Positions 15,263 to 23,353 of a stretch of DNA of 27,271 bases are shown one piece after another; positions within the stretch are counted from its first letter, which is position 1; each line of letters starts with the position of its first letter. The DNA is taken from contig DBWN01000183.1 in NCBI GenBank assembly GCA_002308935.1, forward strand, positions 1-27,271, read 5' to 3'. The translations under genes were made by a program, and so were the position numbers. This DNA is from Bacteroidales bacterium UBA1237. GTDB lineage: Bacteria > Bacteroidota > Bacteroidia > Bacteroidales > UBA932. The notes under the pieces are model-generated. The model did no database searches. It had not been told where the DNA came from and worked only from the letters and a program-made list of their open reading frames with translations.

Positions 15263-15931
15263 CTAAGACTGTTCCGTTTCCAAGTTTCTTCTTGTCGCCT
15301 CCAAGTAGAACTCGCGTCTCATGTCGAGGGATATCGGATAATCCACTATTCTGGAACTTGCTGCCAGTCCGTCTTCGAGATTGCAGACGTACAGGTTGGA
15401 AATTTCAGACAGGAATAATCTGTCGTATCCTTTGTCGTGGTACTTCTGTAGAGAACGGATGTGTGAGCAGGTATGCTGCGCCTGTGAGTAGGTTATCGGA
15501 TCCTTGCTGAATACGTACAGCCCCATGCTCTTGAAGTTTCCGTAGAAACCGCTGATGCATTTGGCGACCTTGCTGTCAATTACCCTTCTGAGTGGCAGAG
15601 CCATCGCCCAGTAGTCGTATTCTTTCGTTCCGATTATCTTCCCTTCTACCAGACCATAGGAATAACCGGTGTTCATCATCCGGTCGATGTCCTCCTGCTT
15701 GAATCCGATCTCGTCTCTGGGCTTGATGCCGGACATCTCCTTGAGAAGGGACTTGGCTACATCCTTGCTCTCCTTCATCGCCCTTGTCACCTCAATGCCC
15801 ATTGTCTTGTGGTCGGGGCTCTGGAGGTCAGGCTTGTCCAGATTCACAAGAAGTTCGTACTCGGGGCCGATCAACCGCTCCAAGGTTATCTGTGCATAAA
15901 GCTCAAAGAAACATGTTCCCCATTTGCGCAT
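15263..15931 (-). CDS. uncharacterised protein with PD-(D/E)XK nuclease-like motif
   Basis: I do not recognise the family with certainty. From ATG 15931 the protein has 222 aa, with no signal peptide or membrane helix; a TTG two codons upstream is also in frame. The N-terminus has a helix with Glu10 and Glu18, then NLDKPDLQSPD and, nine residues further, GIEVTRAM. That gives Pro34-Asp35 followed by Glu47-Val-Thr49. This spacing resembles the PD...(D/E)xK core of restriction-type nucleases, except that Lys is replaced by Thr. The C-terminal half (YDRLFLSEISNLYVCNLEDG) resembles the late beta-strands of similar small nuclease-like proteins. It lies 42 bp downstream of the hybrid regulator on the same strand and could share its transcript. 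TATCTTTG at 15942-15935 is a -7-like match but lies too close to the ATG. Role unknown; defence or DNA processing is a hypothesis only. Confidence 0.55.
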   Translation of the reverse strand: MRKWGTCFFELYAQITLERLIGPEYELLVNLDKPDLQSPDHKTMGIEVTRAMKESKDVAKSLLKEMSGIKPRDEIGFKQEDIDRMMNTGYSYGLVEGKIIGTKEYDYWAMALPLRRVIDSKVAKCISGFYGNFKSMGLYVFSKDPITYSQAQHTCSHIRSLQKYHDKGYDRLFLSEISNLYVCNLEDGLAASSRIVDYPISLDMRREFYLEATRRNLETEQS

Positions 15932-15973
15932 AGCCAAAGATACCTATTATTGTTATACGTTGTTCAGCAAATC

Positions 15974-18900
15974 CTAAACAGATGAAGGCTTTGTGCCGAA
16001 TTTGTTCTTGAACGCCCTTGAGAAACTGCTGAGTGAAGAGAACCCGACCATATAAGCGATTTCACTGACATTGTTCTCCCCGCCCTTCAAAAGTTCCTTG
16101 GCTTTTTCAAGTCTGGCACTCAGCAGGATGTCTTTTGGACTGTAACCTGTTATCTTCTTGACTCTGCTGAAGAATTGTGAGTAGCTTGTCCCCATTTCTT
16201 CCACGAGAGTATTCACTGTGAAAGTCTCATTTGAAAGATTCTCTTCAATAATCTGAGAGACTCTGGTGATGAACACCCTGTCGCTCTCTGAGGCCTTCTT
16301 AGGATTGCGGAGGGGAATTGACTGGCTGTTTTCAGGAGAGAGAGATGCTGAAGCTATCTTTTCGTAATTCTGAATGAGAGTAGAGCCTCTTGCCATGAGC
16401 AGTTCTTTATGAAACGGCTTTTCTATGAATGCGTCCGCTCCGGCATCATTCGCCTTCAGATTGCTGACAAGATCTTTGTTGGCGGAAATAAGAATAACCG
16501 GGGTGGACTCGCCTTTTGGAGAATGCTTGATTTTTGAGCACAATGAATATCCGTCAAGAGAGGGGAGTGTTGTGTCAAGAATCGACAGGTCAATATCGTT
16601 TTCCTCGAAAAGATCAAAAGCGTCTTTGCCGTTTGTGGCAAGGACCAGGGTGGCCACAGGTCTGAAGATGTCGGCGATAAGGTCCCTCAGCATTTTGTTG
16701 TTTTCGGCTATGAGGACGGTCCTTCTCTCAGGGAACTGGGCAGATAACGATTCGAACTTGCTGTCCGGCAGTGTCGGCGAGAAATCATCTTCGTCTTGGG
16801 GACCGTATCTTAACTCTTCGTTGCTATATGCATCTTTCCCTGACGGGACCAGGAATCCTATGCTGTCAGTTGTCTTGGAAACAATCCCTTTGTGGTTTTT
16901 CGAGATTCTGCTTAGCAGTTCAATTATCTCTTTTTCATTTTCAGGGTCAATACCCTTCTTTTTCATCTTTGAAAAATACCGCTTGAGGATTCTTTCTTTG
17001 ATGGATTCAGGGCTACTGCAAGAAGAGAGAAGAATTCTGGAGTATTGCCCTTCATAATCGGGTATTGAATGACCGTATTTCTGCATGGCGTCTTCTGCCC
17101 GAATGGTTTCAGTTGTTATCCTTATCTCCTTGGATGGTCCATCGCCTGCAAGATGGCCGATGGATATTGAAATGAGTTTACTCATAAGTTCAACATCGAA
17201 GAACCCATTCTCATCTCCGGCCTCGTTAATGACCAAGGTGTTAGTGGAATCGGTCAATGACTTGATTCTATCAGCTGCTATTGTGATTATGGACTTGAGG
17301 TCGGCTTTCTCCACACCAAGAGCGGTTTCATTCCATTTGATGGAGTTCATTTCCTCTCCTGAAAGGTCTGCAATAAGCTTGGTCAAAGAGTCGAGCCCTC
17401 TTGAAATGGAATTCACCAGTTTTCTGCTTTCACCCTTAAGGTCTTTGTCTTCTTCAAGTTCTCTCACTGGAGAATACATCGCTGTAATTATGTTGATGTC
17501 ATTCCCGTAATTCCGCGAATGCAAGATGAATCTTTTGGCTTCGTTTTCCATGCTGTCATAGACCCTTCTCGTTATAAGAAGAACCTCTTTGAGGAGATTC
17601 CTGTTGAAAATGAGCCATGCCACGAAAACCAGGATAGCAAGGATGAATGCGATGATGGTCAACTTGGCCCACCAGTGCTCCATCAAGGCTTTCTTTATTT
17701 TGAAGGGTATACTGATCTCAGATGGACTGTACTCTCCGTTCGTGGTCTGTACCCTGACTCTGAACACGTATTCTCCTCCTTCGAGATTGACATATACAGC
17801 CTCAGTGCTGTTACCGGCTTTTATCCAATCCTCATCATGCCCTTCCAACTTGTATTCATAAGAAAGGAATTCCGCTGAGTCGTAAGTGATCGCGGAATAT
17901 GAAAACAACAAATTGTTGTTTTTTTTCGGTAGGACGAACATTTTTCCGTCAGTGGGCAGATTCAATCCTAAAGACATGATATAGTCCATTGACAAGGAAA
18001 TATCTTTGCGTGCCGGAGTGTCGTAAGGATTGCACACTGTCAGTTCATGGTTGCTGGCGAATATGATCCTGTTGCCCAGGCTTGGAATATCCGCTTCGGT
18101 ACCGCTGTTCAGGGAGTAATTCATGATCAGTTCTGAGTCTCCTGTCGGGACAGTGATTCTGCCGGAATTCAGTCTGCAGTATGCGATATAATGCCGGCAG
18201 CATATCCACATCCTGTCCCTGAAATAAACCAGACTTCTTATGCTGTTTTCAGGAAGCCCTTCCTCTTTCCCGTAGTGGGTGATGTTCCCGTTTTCAGGAT
18301 AATAGACATATATCCCGTCATTGTCTGTCCCCGCCCAGATGTTACCATAATTGTCTACAGCCATGCATTCTGCCTCAACGTCCAACGGAATCTTTTCCCC
18401 TCCAGCAGTTTGGGACAACGCATAAATACCTTCCTTACCGTAGAGATAGAGATTCCCTTTTGCATCGGTATATGGATTATGGGAATATCCTTCAGGAAGA
18501 GTTTCCGACATACTGTTGTCATCATCGTCGAAAATGGTAATACGTCTTGGCGTGATTATCCCGACAGGATTCTCTCCTGAGCTGAACAACTTGGAATCGC
18601 TATAGTCTCCACTGAAAACTTTTCCAGAAGAGTAATGGATCCCGCCTTTGTCATTCCTTTCGTACAGGTACTTTGTGAGTACGCCGTCCCGGTTCACTGT
18701 CCATATATTGAGGTTTTTGTCCAGCAAAGCGCTGACGGATGAAGGGTTGTCCTCAAGTATGATCCTTGTCAGATCGTTGGTCTCTTTGGTCAATATGTTG
18801 AAAAGGTAAATCCCTCTGTCGGTGAATACCAGGGTGTTGTTGTCATGGGCGGAAGAGAACACTTGCCTGATGTATTCTGTAGCATGGAGTCCCGGAATCG

Positions 18901-19888
18901 TCAGGGTTTGAGTCTCCACATCCTTTGATATCGCTAGCACTCTTTGATTCTTGCATATGGCGATATTGTTACTTAGAGCTATACATGTACATGAGGTTAC
19001 TCCAGAGAGGGTCTCGCTCTGCCATACTCTCGTAACTGAACCGTTTCTTCCGTTGAACCGGAATATCCCGATGTCCTTGATGCCTATAAGCAGCTCTCCA
19101 TTGAAATCATCCGGTGACGTGAACAATACATTCCTGTCCTTGAACGGCAGAAGTGCATCCGGTAGGGGAGTATCTTTACATTCGGCGGACAGTATCTTGA
19201 TTCCGTTCGTAGTCCCTATGTAGAATTCGCCCATATAGGAAGCGACGCTGTTCACCGATCCGGCATTGAAAACCTGTTTTCCTACAATTCGGAAATCACG
19301 GTCGAGGACGCTGACGGTATTGGATGGGCTGTCGGAAATTACGCAGACCATGTCCATGCCCATTGTAATAATCCGGGAATTTGCCAGGTCCTTGTCTTTG
19401 ATTTCTCTTATGATTTCGCCTGTAGACTTGTTTATGTCGTACAATCCGTCTTCCGCAGATATCACAAGATCGCTTTCGCTCATGTTCGCGATACTGTTTA
19501 TCCTTCCGACATCCAAGAGAATGTTCCTGGAGAAATCTCCTCCCTGAAAGAGTGTCAACCCTATGTCCGAGGCTACCCATAACCTTCCTTCTGTATCATT
19601 CCTGATGGACAGTATACAGTCGCTGGCAATGGACTCGGAACCGGTATTCCGGAATCTTTTATATTTGGTTCCGTTATATCTTAACAGGCCCATGTCAGTC
19701 CCAATCCATATGTATCCTTCTTTATCTTTCTCAATGCTTGATATGGCGGATCTCTTGTTCGATTCTTTTGCTGGAATTCCCATAGGGATCGAATAGCTTT
19801 CTTGTGCTGATGACTTTTCTGGATTATGGAGAAGTGAAAAGCACAAGATGATTGAGAGCATCAAAACTTTATTCTTCGGATTGCACAT
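15974..19888 (-). CDS. hybrid two-component regulator (HTCS) with degenerate kinase core
   Basis: The protein has 1304 aa from ATG 19888, which opens a clear signal peptide (LMLSIILCFSLL, cleavage near SSAQE). The frame runs on to 19996 but without a signal at that end. The order of parts follows. Two seven-bladed-type propellers of Reg_prop repeats span about 45-650 (GYIWIGTDMGLLRYNG, GRLWVASDIGLTLF, NIWAGTDNDGIYVYY). A Y_Y_Y domain spans 655-735 and one membrane helix 739-761. Then come a HisKA-like stretch (785-845), an ATPase-like region (865-1020), a receiver (1056-1170) and an AraC-type HTH (1204-1304). This is the usual glycan-sensing regulator of a polysaccharide-utilisation locus. 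The kinase core is odd: the H-box position reads NIITAMYSPV (Thr802 where His is expected) and no N, G1 or G2 box can be found. The receiver keeps Asp1105 and Lys1157, but the acidic pair is AENN. It is divergent from susC. Confidence 0.92.
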   Translation of the reverse strand: MCNPKNKVLMLSIILCFSLLHNPEKSSAQESYSIPMGIPAKESNKRSAISSIEKDKEGYIWIGTDMGLLRYNGTKYKRFRNTGSESIASDCILSIRNDTEGRLWVASDIGLTLFQGGDFSRNILLDVGRINSIANMSESDLVISAEDGLYDINKSTGEIIREIKDKDLANSRIITMGMDMVCVISDSPSNTVSVLDRDFRIVGKQVFNAGSVNSVASYMGEFYIGTTNGIKILSAECKDTPLPDALLPFKDRNVLFTSPDDFNGELLIGIKDIGIFRFNGRNGSVTRVWQSETLSGVTSCTCIALSNNIAICKNQRVLAISKDVETQTLTIPGLHATEYIRQVFSSAHDNNTLVFTDRGIYLFNILTKETNDLTRIILEDNPSSVSALLDKNLNIWTVNRDGVLTKYLYERNDKGGIHYSSGKVFSGDYSDSKLFSSGENPVGIITPRRITIFDDDDNSMSETLPEGYSHNPYTDAKGNLYLYGKEGIYALSQTAGGEKIPLDVEAECMAVDNYGNIWAGTDNDGIYVYYPENGNITHYGKEEGLPENSIRSLVYFRDRMWICCRHYIAYCRLNSGRITVPTGDSELIMNYSLNSGTEADIPSLGNRIIFASNHELTVCNPYDTPARKDISLSMDYIMSLGLNLPTDGKMFVLPKKNNNLLFSYSAITYDSAEFLSYEYKLEGHDEDWIKAGNSTEAVYVNLEGGEYVFRVRVQTTNGEYSPSEISIPFKIKKALMEHWWAKLTIIAFILAILVFVAWLIFNRNLLKEVLLITRRVYDSMENEAKRFILHSRNYGNDINIITAMYSPVRELEEDKDLKGESRKLVNSISRGLDSLTKLIADLSGEEMNSIKWNETALGVEKADLKSIITIAADRIKSLTDSTNTLVINEAGDENGFFDVELMSKLISISIGHLAGDGPSKEIRITTETIRAEDAMQKYGHSIPDYEGQYSRILLSSCSSPESIKERILKRYFSKMKKKGIDPENEKEIIELLSRISKNHKGIVSKTTDSIGFLVPSGKDAYSNEELRYGPQDEDDFSPTLPDSKFESLSAQFPERRTVLIAENNKMLRDLIADIFRPVATLVLATNGKDAFDLFEENDIDLSILDTTLPSLDGYSLCSKIKHSPKGESTPVILISANKDLVSNLKANDAGADAFIEKPFHKELLMARGSTLIQNYEKIASASLSPENSQSIPLRNPKKASESDRVFITRVSQIIEENLSNETFTVNTLVEEMGTSYSQFFSRVKKITGYSPKDILLSARLEKAKELLKGGENNVSEIAYMVGFSSLSSFSRAFKNKFGTKPSSV

Positions 19889-19942
19889 GATGTCCGGTTT
19901 TTGACTTTGATTTTTGATTTTGGGGTTGCGAGTGCAAGTTAT

Positions 19943-20026
19943 GAAGATTTTGTTAAATTTCCGAAGATTTTGTAAAATGGACCGAATATTTTGCAAAATT
20001 TTATCGTTTTGTGATAAATCGTTTTA
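19943..20026. repeat. array of about 20-bp-spaced direct repeats, candidate HTCS operator
   Basis: Related units follow one another: GAAGATTTTGTTAAA (19943-19957), GAAGATTTTGTAAAA (19963-19977), GAATATTTTGCAAAA (19984-19998), and looser ATCGTTTTGTGATAAA (20003-20018) and ATCGTTTTATC (20018-20028). The TTTTG cores start at 19948, 19968, 19989 and 20007, that is 20, 21 and 18 bp apart, about two helical turns. AraC-type domains usually bind direct half-sites at such spacing, and the encoded regulator has an AraC-type domain. Binding itself is inference. Confidence 0.5.
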
Positions 20027-20029
20027 TCA
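20012..20029. promoter_or_regulatory. perfect inverted repeat at the susC -33 region
   Basis: TGATAAATCGTTTTATCA has perfect 7-bp arms (TGATAAA/TTTATCA) around TCGT. It ends 10 bp before the -7 element, so it covers the place where the -33 box would be. A third copy of the half-site, TTTATC, lies at 20000-20005. It could be an activator or repressor site. Confidence 0.45.
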
Positions 20030-20039
20030 TGAGACTTGC

Positions 20040-20047
20040 TAAATTTG
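20040..20047 (+). promoter_or_regulatory. -7 promoter element for the susC operon
   Basis: TAAATTTG is a perfect TAnnTTTG. No TTTG at the standard -33 spacing is present, which fits a promoter that needs an activator. It is 238 bp upstream of the chosen susC ATG. Confidence 0.5.
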
Positions 20048-20170
20048 CTTTGCAAAAAAGTTGAGGATTCTGTGCCTATTGTGGCTGTTGAAGTTTCCTT
20101 GACAGTGATGAGACCTCCGGTGTGAACTGCAGGCGGGTTACTATATATAATTATATGGTATACGGAGCGT

Positions 20171-20196
20171 GAATCAGATTACCCTATTTCTGATTC
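20171..20196 (+). other. stem-loop in the susC leader
   Basis: GAATCAGA (20171-20178) and TCTGATTC (20189-20196) form a perfect 8-bp stem around the 10-nt loop TTACCCTATT. It is 90 nt before the susC start. It may stabilise the leader or serve post-transcriptional control. Confidence 0.4.
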
Positions 20197-20285
20197 TGAA
20201 AAATTTCCGGCCCGATCACTTTTTGCCACAAAAGCGATTATTACCAACCATTACTTTATGTTCAACCCAAAATCAACACATCAAC

Positions 20286-23200
20286 ATGAAATCTAACTTT
20301 TTGAGATTTGCTGTTGCATTGTTCTCCGCATTCGCTATTTCAGTAGGAATAGCCAGTGCCCAGCAGAATGTGACAGTGACCGGTACGGTCGTTGACGACA
20401 AAGGTGAGCCCGTAGTTGGTGCTGCACTCCTCGTGAAGGGAACTCTTCAGGGAACAGTTACTGATGAATACGGTGCTTTCTCTCTGGAAACCAGGTCAAA
20501 TGCTGTTCTCGAGGTTTCGAGCATCGGCTATGCTACCCAGGAAGTTCCCGTCAACGGTAGAACCACCATCAACATCACTCTCGCAGAGGATACCACCGAG
20601 CTTGAGGAGACTGTTGTCATCGCTTATGGTGAGGCTCGTGCTCGAGACTTTACCGGAGCTGTCCAGCAGATCAATGTGACCAACTCTCCTCAGTCGATGA
20701 TGGGTTTCACCAACCCGACTGAAATCCTCCGTGGTAATGTTCCTGGTATGCAGGTTACCCCTCCTAGCGGAGTAGGCCAGGCCGGCTCAATGCTCGTCCG
20801 TGGTCGTCGTAGCCTCGGTGCATCATCCAATGAGCCTCTGCTCGTTGTCGATGGTATGATCTACAAAGGTAACATGACCAACATCGACCCTAACAACATC
20901 GAGTCAATCCAGATCCTCAAGGATGCTTCTTCACTCGCCGCTTACGGTTCACAGGCTGCTCAGGGTGTTATCATGATCACCACAAAGAAGGGTATGGTCG
21001 GAAAACCGAACATCGAATTCTCCACAACCCAGTCTTTCAACACTCCTACCTTCAAGCGTGACTGGATGGATGCCAAAGAGTATGTCCATCTGCGTAATGC
21101 CCGTGCCGGTAGGTATGACAATATGGAAGATACTTCTTTCATGTCCGCTATTGAGCTGAAGAACTGGAACAATGGCAATAACCCTAAAGCCACAAACTGG
21201 TTTGACCTTGCTACCAGAGTCGGTCATACTCAGAACTACAACGCTCGTGTAAGCGGCGGTTCCGAGACCTTCAACTATTCATTCAGCTTCGGCCGTTCAA
21301 TCCAGAACGGTGTACAGATCGGTAACAACTTCAACCGTACAAGCATCAACACCCGTCTCAATGCCAAGATCAACAAGTACATTGAGGCAGGCCTGACTAT
21401 GGACTATTCAGGAACTTCATCTAAGGGAGCCTCTTCCAATATGCAGATGGAAAGGGCCAGCCCGCTTGGAAGTCCTTACTTCGACAACACTCACAAGATG
21501 AGGAAGTTCCCTTCGGGAGACGATACAACTACCACCAACCCTCTTTGGGGAACTGATGACGCTTCCGGTGCTGAAAGGGAGATGACAGGTGACCGTACCA
21601 CTTACAACGGTTTCCTCACACTGAAAGCCCCTTGGATCGAAGGCCTCAGCTACAAGTTCAATGTCTCTTATGGAAAGAACAAGTCAGAGAACCTCTCCTT
21701 CTTCCATGAGTCATACTATCCTTCAATGCCTTCAGGAATGAACGAGGATGACTATACTGAATTCGACCTCAAGTCGGCTAACGGTTCAGTGAGCCATAAC
21801 AACTCAATCAACTGGGTCATTGATAACATCATCACCTACCAGCATACTTTCGGCCGCAAGCACAGCCTCAACTCTTCTCTCGTTTACACAAGGGATAGTG
21901 ACCTTGCAACCGGCTTCTCAATGTCTGGAACTGATTTCGCTGACTTCGGAAACACCCTCCTCGGATGGTATGGCCTCAACCAGGCTTCTACCCGTAACGT
22001 CAATGCAGGTTCTTATTCACTGCACAACGATATCGGTTATCTCATCCGTGCGATGTATTCATATGACGCACGTTACTCTGTGAACCTCTCCTTCCGTCGT
22101 GACGGTTCTTCAGTGTTCGGAGCCAACAGGAAATGGGGTAACTTCCCTGCAGTCGGTCTCGCTTGGACAGTCACCAACGAGAAGTTCATGAAGAACAACA
22201 AGACCTTCGATGACCTCAAACTCAAGGTTTCTTGGGGTATCAACGGTTCTCAGACTCTCGCTCCTTACGGAACCCTTTCAACTGTACAGCTCGGACGTGC
22301 CGCTAACGGTCTGGTTACCGAAAACGGCATAATCTACAGCCAGAAGGTCGCTACTATCGGTAACCCTAACCTCGGCTGGCAGAAGTCAGAGTCACTCAAC
22401 TTCGGTGCTGAATTCTCAATTCTCAAGAGAAGGATCTCCGGTGAAATCAACGGTTACGTCTCAAAGACCACTGACCAGATCTTCGCCCGTACAATTCCTA
22501 TCATGGGAGCAGGTGTGAACAGCCAGCAGGCTACCATGGGCCAGATCAACAACTGGGGTATCGAGGCCAACATCAATACTGTCAACATCCAGAGGAAAGA
22601 CTTCAGCTGGACCTCCAACATCACCTTCAACCTCAACCGTAACAAGCTCATCAAGCTTTGGGGCGGTGAAAATGAGGAAGATGACCTTTCCCGTGGATTC
22701 TTCATCGGAAGGTCTCTCGATACAGTTTGGTGGTATGATTCTGACGGCGTTGTCCAGGAGGATGGCAAGGGATCCCTCGTCACCCGTAGGGCTGGTGAAG
22801 GTAACACCATCGACCAGGATGGAAACGGTGTCCTTGACAACAACGATAAGATTCACCTCGGTAACAGCCGCGAGAACTTCCGCGTGACTTGGGGCAATAC
22901 AATCTCCTACAAGAATGTACAGCTCTACTTCATGCTCAACTGGACCGCTGGCGGTCATGGATATGCTCTTGCCGACAACACCTTCGCTTACAAGACCAAT
23001 GAAGGTTTCAACTACTGTAGCTATATGGACATCCCTTATTGGACTCCTCAGAATCCTTCCAAGACCCATGTCGCCGCTACATTCCGTGATCAGGATGAGA
23101 CCTGGAGGGTTTACAACTCATATGCAAACGTACGTCTCCAGAACCTCAACCTCTCTTACAACCTTGGTAAGCTCGTAAAGAACTGGGGTATCAACGGTGC

Positions 23201-23330
23201 CCGCATCTATGTCTCCGGTTCCAACCTCTTCTACATCGCTCCTAAGTGGAAACTCAGCGATCCTGATGGACGTGGTCGTCAGGGTATGATGATGAGGACT
23301 TACACAGTCGGTCTCAGCATTTCATTATAA
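20286..23330 (+). CDS. SusC/RagA-like TonB-dependent outer-membrane transporter
   Basis: The protein has 1014 aa from ATG 20286 (MKSNFLRFAVALFSAFAISV, signal cleavage after ASA). A carboxypeptidase-regulatory-like domain follows at about 29-105 (VTGTVVDDKGEPVVGAALLVKG). Next are the TonB box region ETVVIAYGEARARDFTGAV (108-126), the plug (VDGMIYKGNMTNIDPNNIES, ILKDASSLAAYGSQAAQGVI) and a long beta-barrel ending RTYTVGLSISL. It imports oligosaccharides across the outer membrane with energy from TonB, in a complex with the SusD-like lid encoded next. Frame to 20169 exists (GTG) but lacks a signal peptide at its start. Leucine is largely CTC and arginine CGT, unlike the regulator gene, which suggests strong expression. 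The last residue is Leu rather than the usual terminal Phe. Substrate cannot be read from the sequence. Confidence 0.95.
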   Translation: MKSNFLRFAVALFSAFAISVGIASAQQNVTVTGTVVDDKGEPVVGAALLVKGTLQGTVTDEYGAFSLETRSNAVLEVSSIGYATQEVPVNGRTTINITLAEDTTELEETVVIAYGEARARDFTGAVQQINVTNSPQSMMGFTNPTEILRGNVPGMQVTPPSGVGQAGSMLVRGRRSLGASSNEPLLVVDGMIYKGNMTNIDPNNIESIQILKDASSLAAYGSQAAQGVIMITTKKGMVGKPNIEFSTTQSFNTPTFKRDWMDAKEYVHLRNARAGRYDNMEDTSFMSAIELKNWNNGNNPKATNWFDLATRVGHTQNYNARVSGGSETFNYSFSFGRSIQNGVQIGNNFNRTSINTRLNAKINKYIEAGLTMDYSGTSSKGASSNMQMERASPLGSPYFDNTHKMRKFPSGDDTTTTNPLWGTDDASGAEREMTGDRTTYNGFLTLKAPWIEGLSYKFNVSYGKNKSENLSFFHESYYPSMPSGMNEDDYTEFDLKSANGSVSHNNSINWVIDNIITYQHTFGRKHSLNSSLVYTRDSDLATGFSMSGTDFADFGNTLLGWYGLNQASTRNVNAGSYSLHNDIGYLIRAMYSYDARYSVNLSFRRDGSSVFGANRKWGNFPAVGLAWTVTNEKFMKNNKTFDDLKLKVSWGINGSQTLAPYGTLSTVQLGRAANGLVTENGIIYSQKVATIGNPNLGWQKSESLNFGAEFSILKRRISGEINGYVSKTTDQIFARTIPIMGAGVNSQQATMGQINNWGIEANINTVNIQRKDFSWTSNITFNLNRNKLIKLWGGENEEDDLSRGFFIGRSLDTVWWYDSDGVVQEDGKGSLVTRRAGEGNTIDQDGNGVLDNNDKIHLGNSRENFRVTWGNTISYKNVQLYFMLNWTAGGHGYALADNTFAYKTNEGFNYCSYMDIPYWTPQNPSKTHVAATFRDQDETWRVYNSYANVRLQNLNLSYNLGKLVKNWGINGARIYVSGSNLFYIAPKWKLSDPDGRGRQGMMMRTYTVGLSISL

Positions 23331-23353
23331 TCACCAAATCAATGACTATTACG

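Larger units (their letters stand above)
19889..20285. promoter_or_regulatory. regulator-susC intergenic control region
   Basis: This 397-bp AT-rich gap lies between the divergent regulator and susC genes. From left to right it holds TTTTG-containing direct repeats (19943-20026), a perfect inverted repeat (20012-20029), a perfect rightward -7 element (20040-20047) and an all-AT palindrome ATATAATTATAT at 20145-20156. An 8-bp-stem hairpin follows at 20171-20196. The rightward leader would be about 230 nt if the -7 element is used, and a second start near the AT block is possible. For the regulator itself only an imperfect TAACTTGC (about 19941-19934) is seen. Confidence 0.65.

Noticed and set aside
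15935..15942. TATCTTTG on the minus strand as promoter of the 222-aa protein gene
   Set aside because: It matches the -7 consensus but lies 4 bp before the ATG, which would require a leaderless mRNA; it may be chance.
16425..17057. 210-codon plus-strand frame inside the hybrid regulator
   Set aside because: Serine/Leu-rich antisense product of the receiver-kinase region; the regulator frame is unambiguous.
19889..19996. 36-residue N-terminal extension of the hybrid regulator
   Set aside because: It precedes a clear signal peptide starting at ATG 19888 and overlaps the repeat array, so it is unlikely to be translated.
19943..20026. Repeat array considered as a CRISPR
   Set aside because: Units are about 15 bp, imperfect and separated by only 3-6 bp; there are no spacers or cas genes. 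An operator array fits better.
22461..23069. 202-codon minus-strand frame inside susC
   Set aside because: Antisense to a certain gene, low-complexity Val/Asp/Glu composition, no start signals; a codon-bias shadow.
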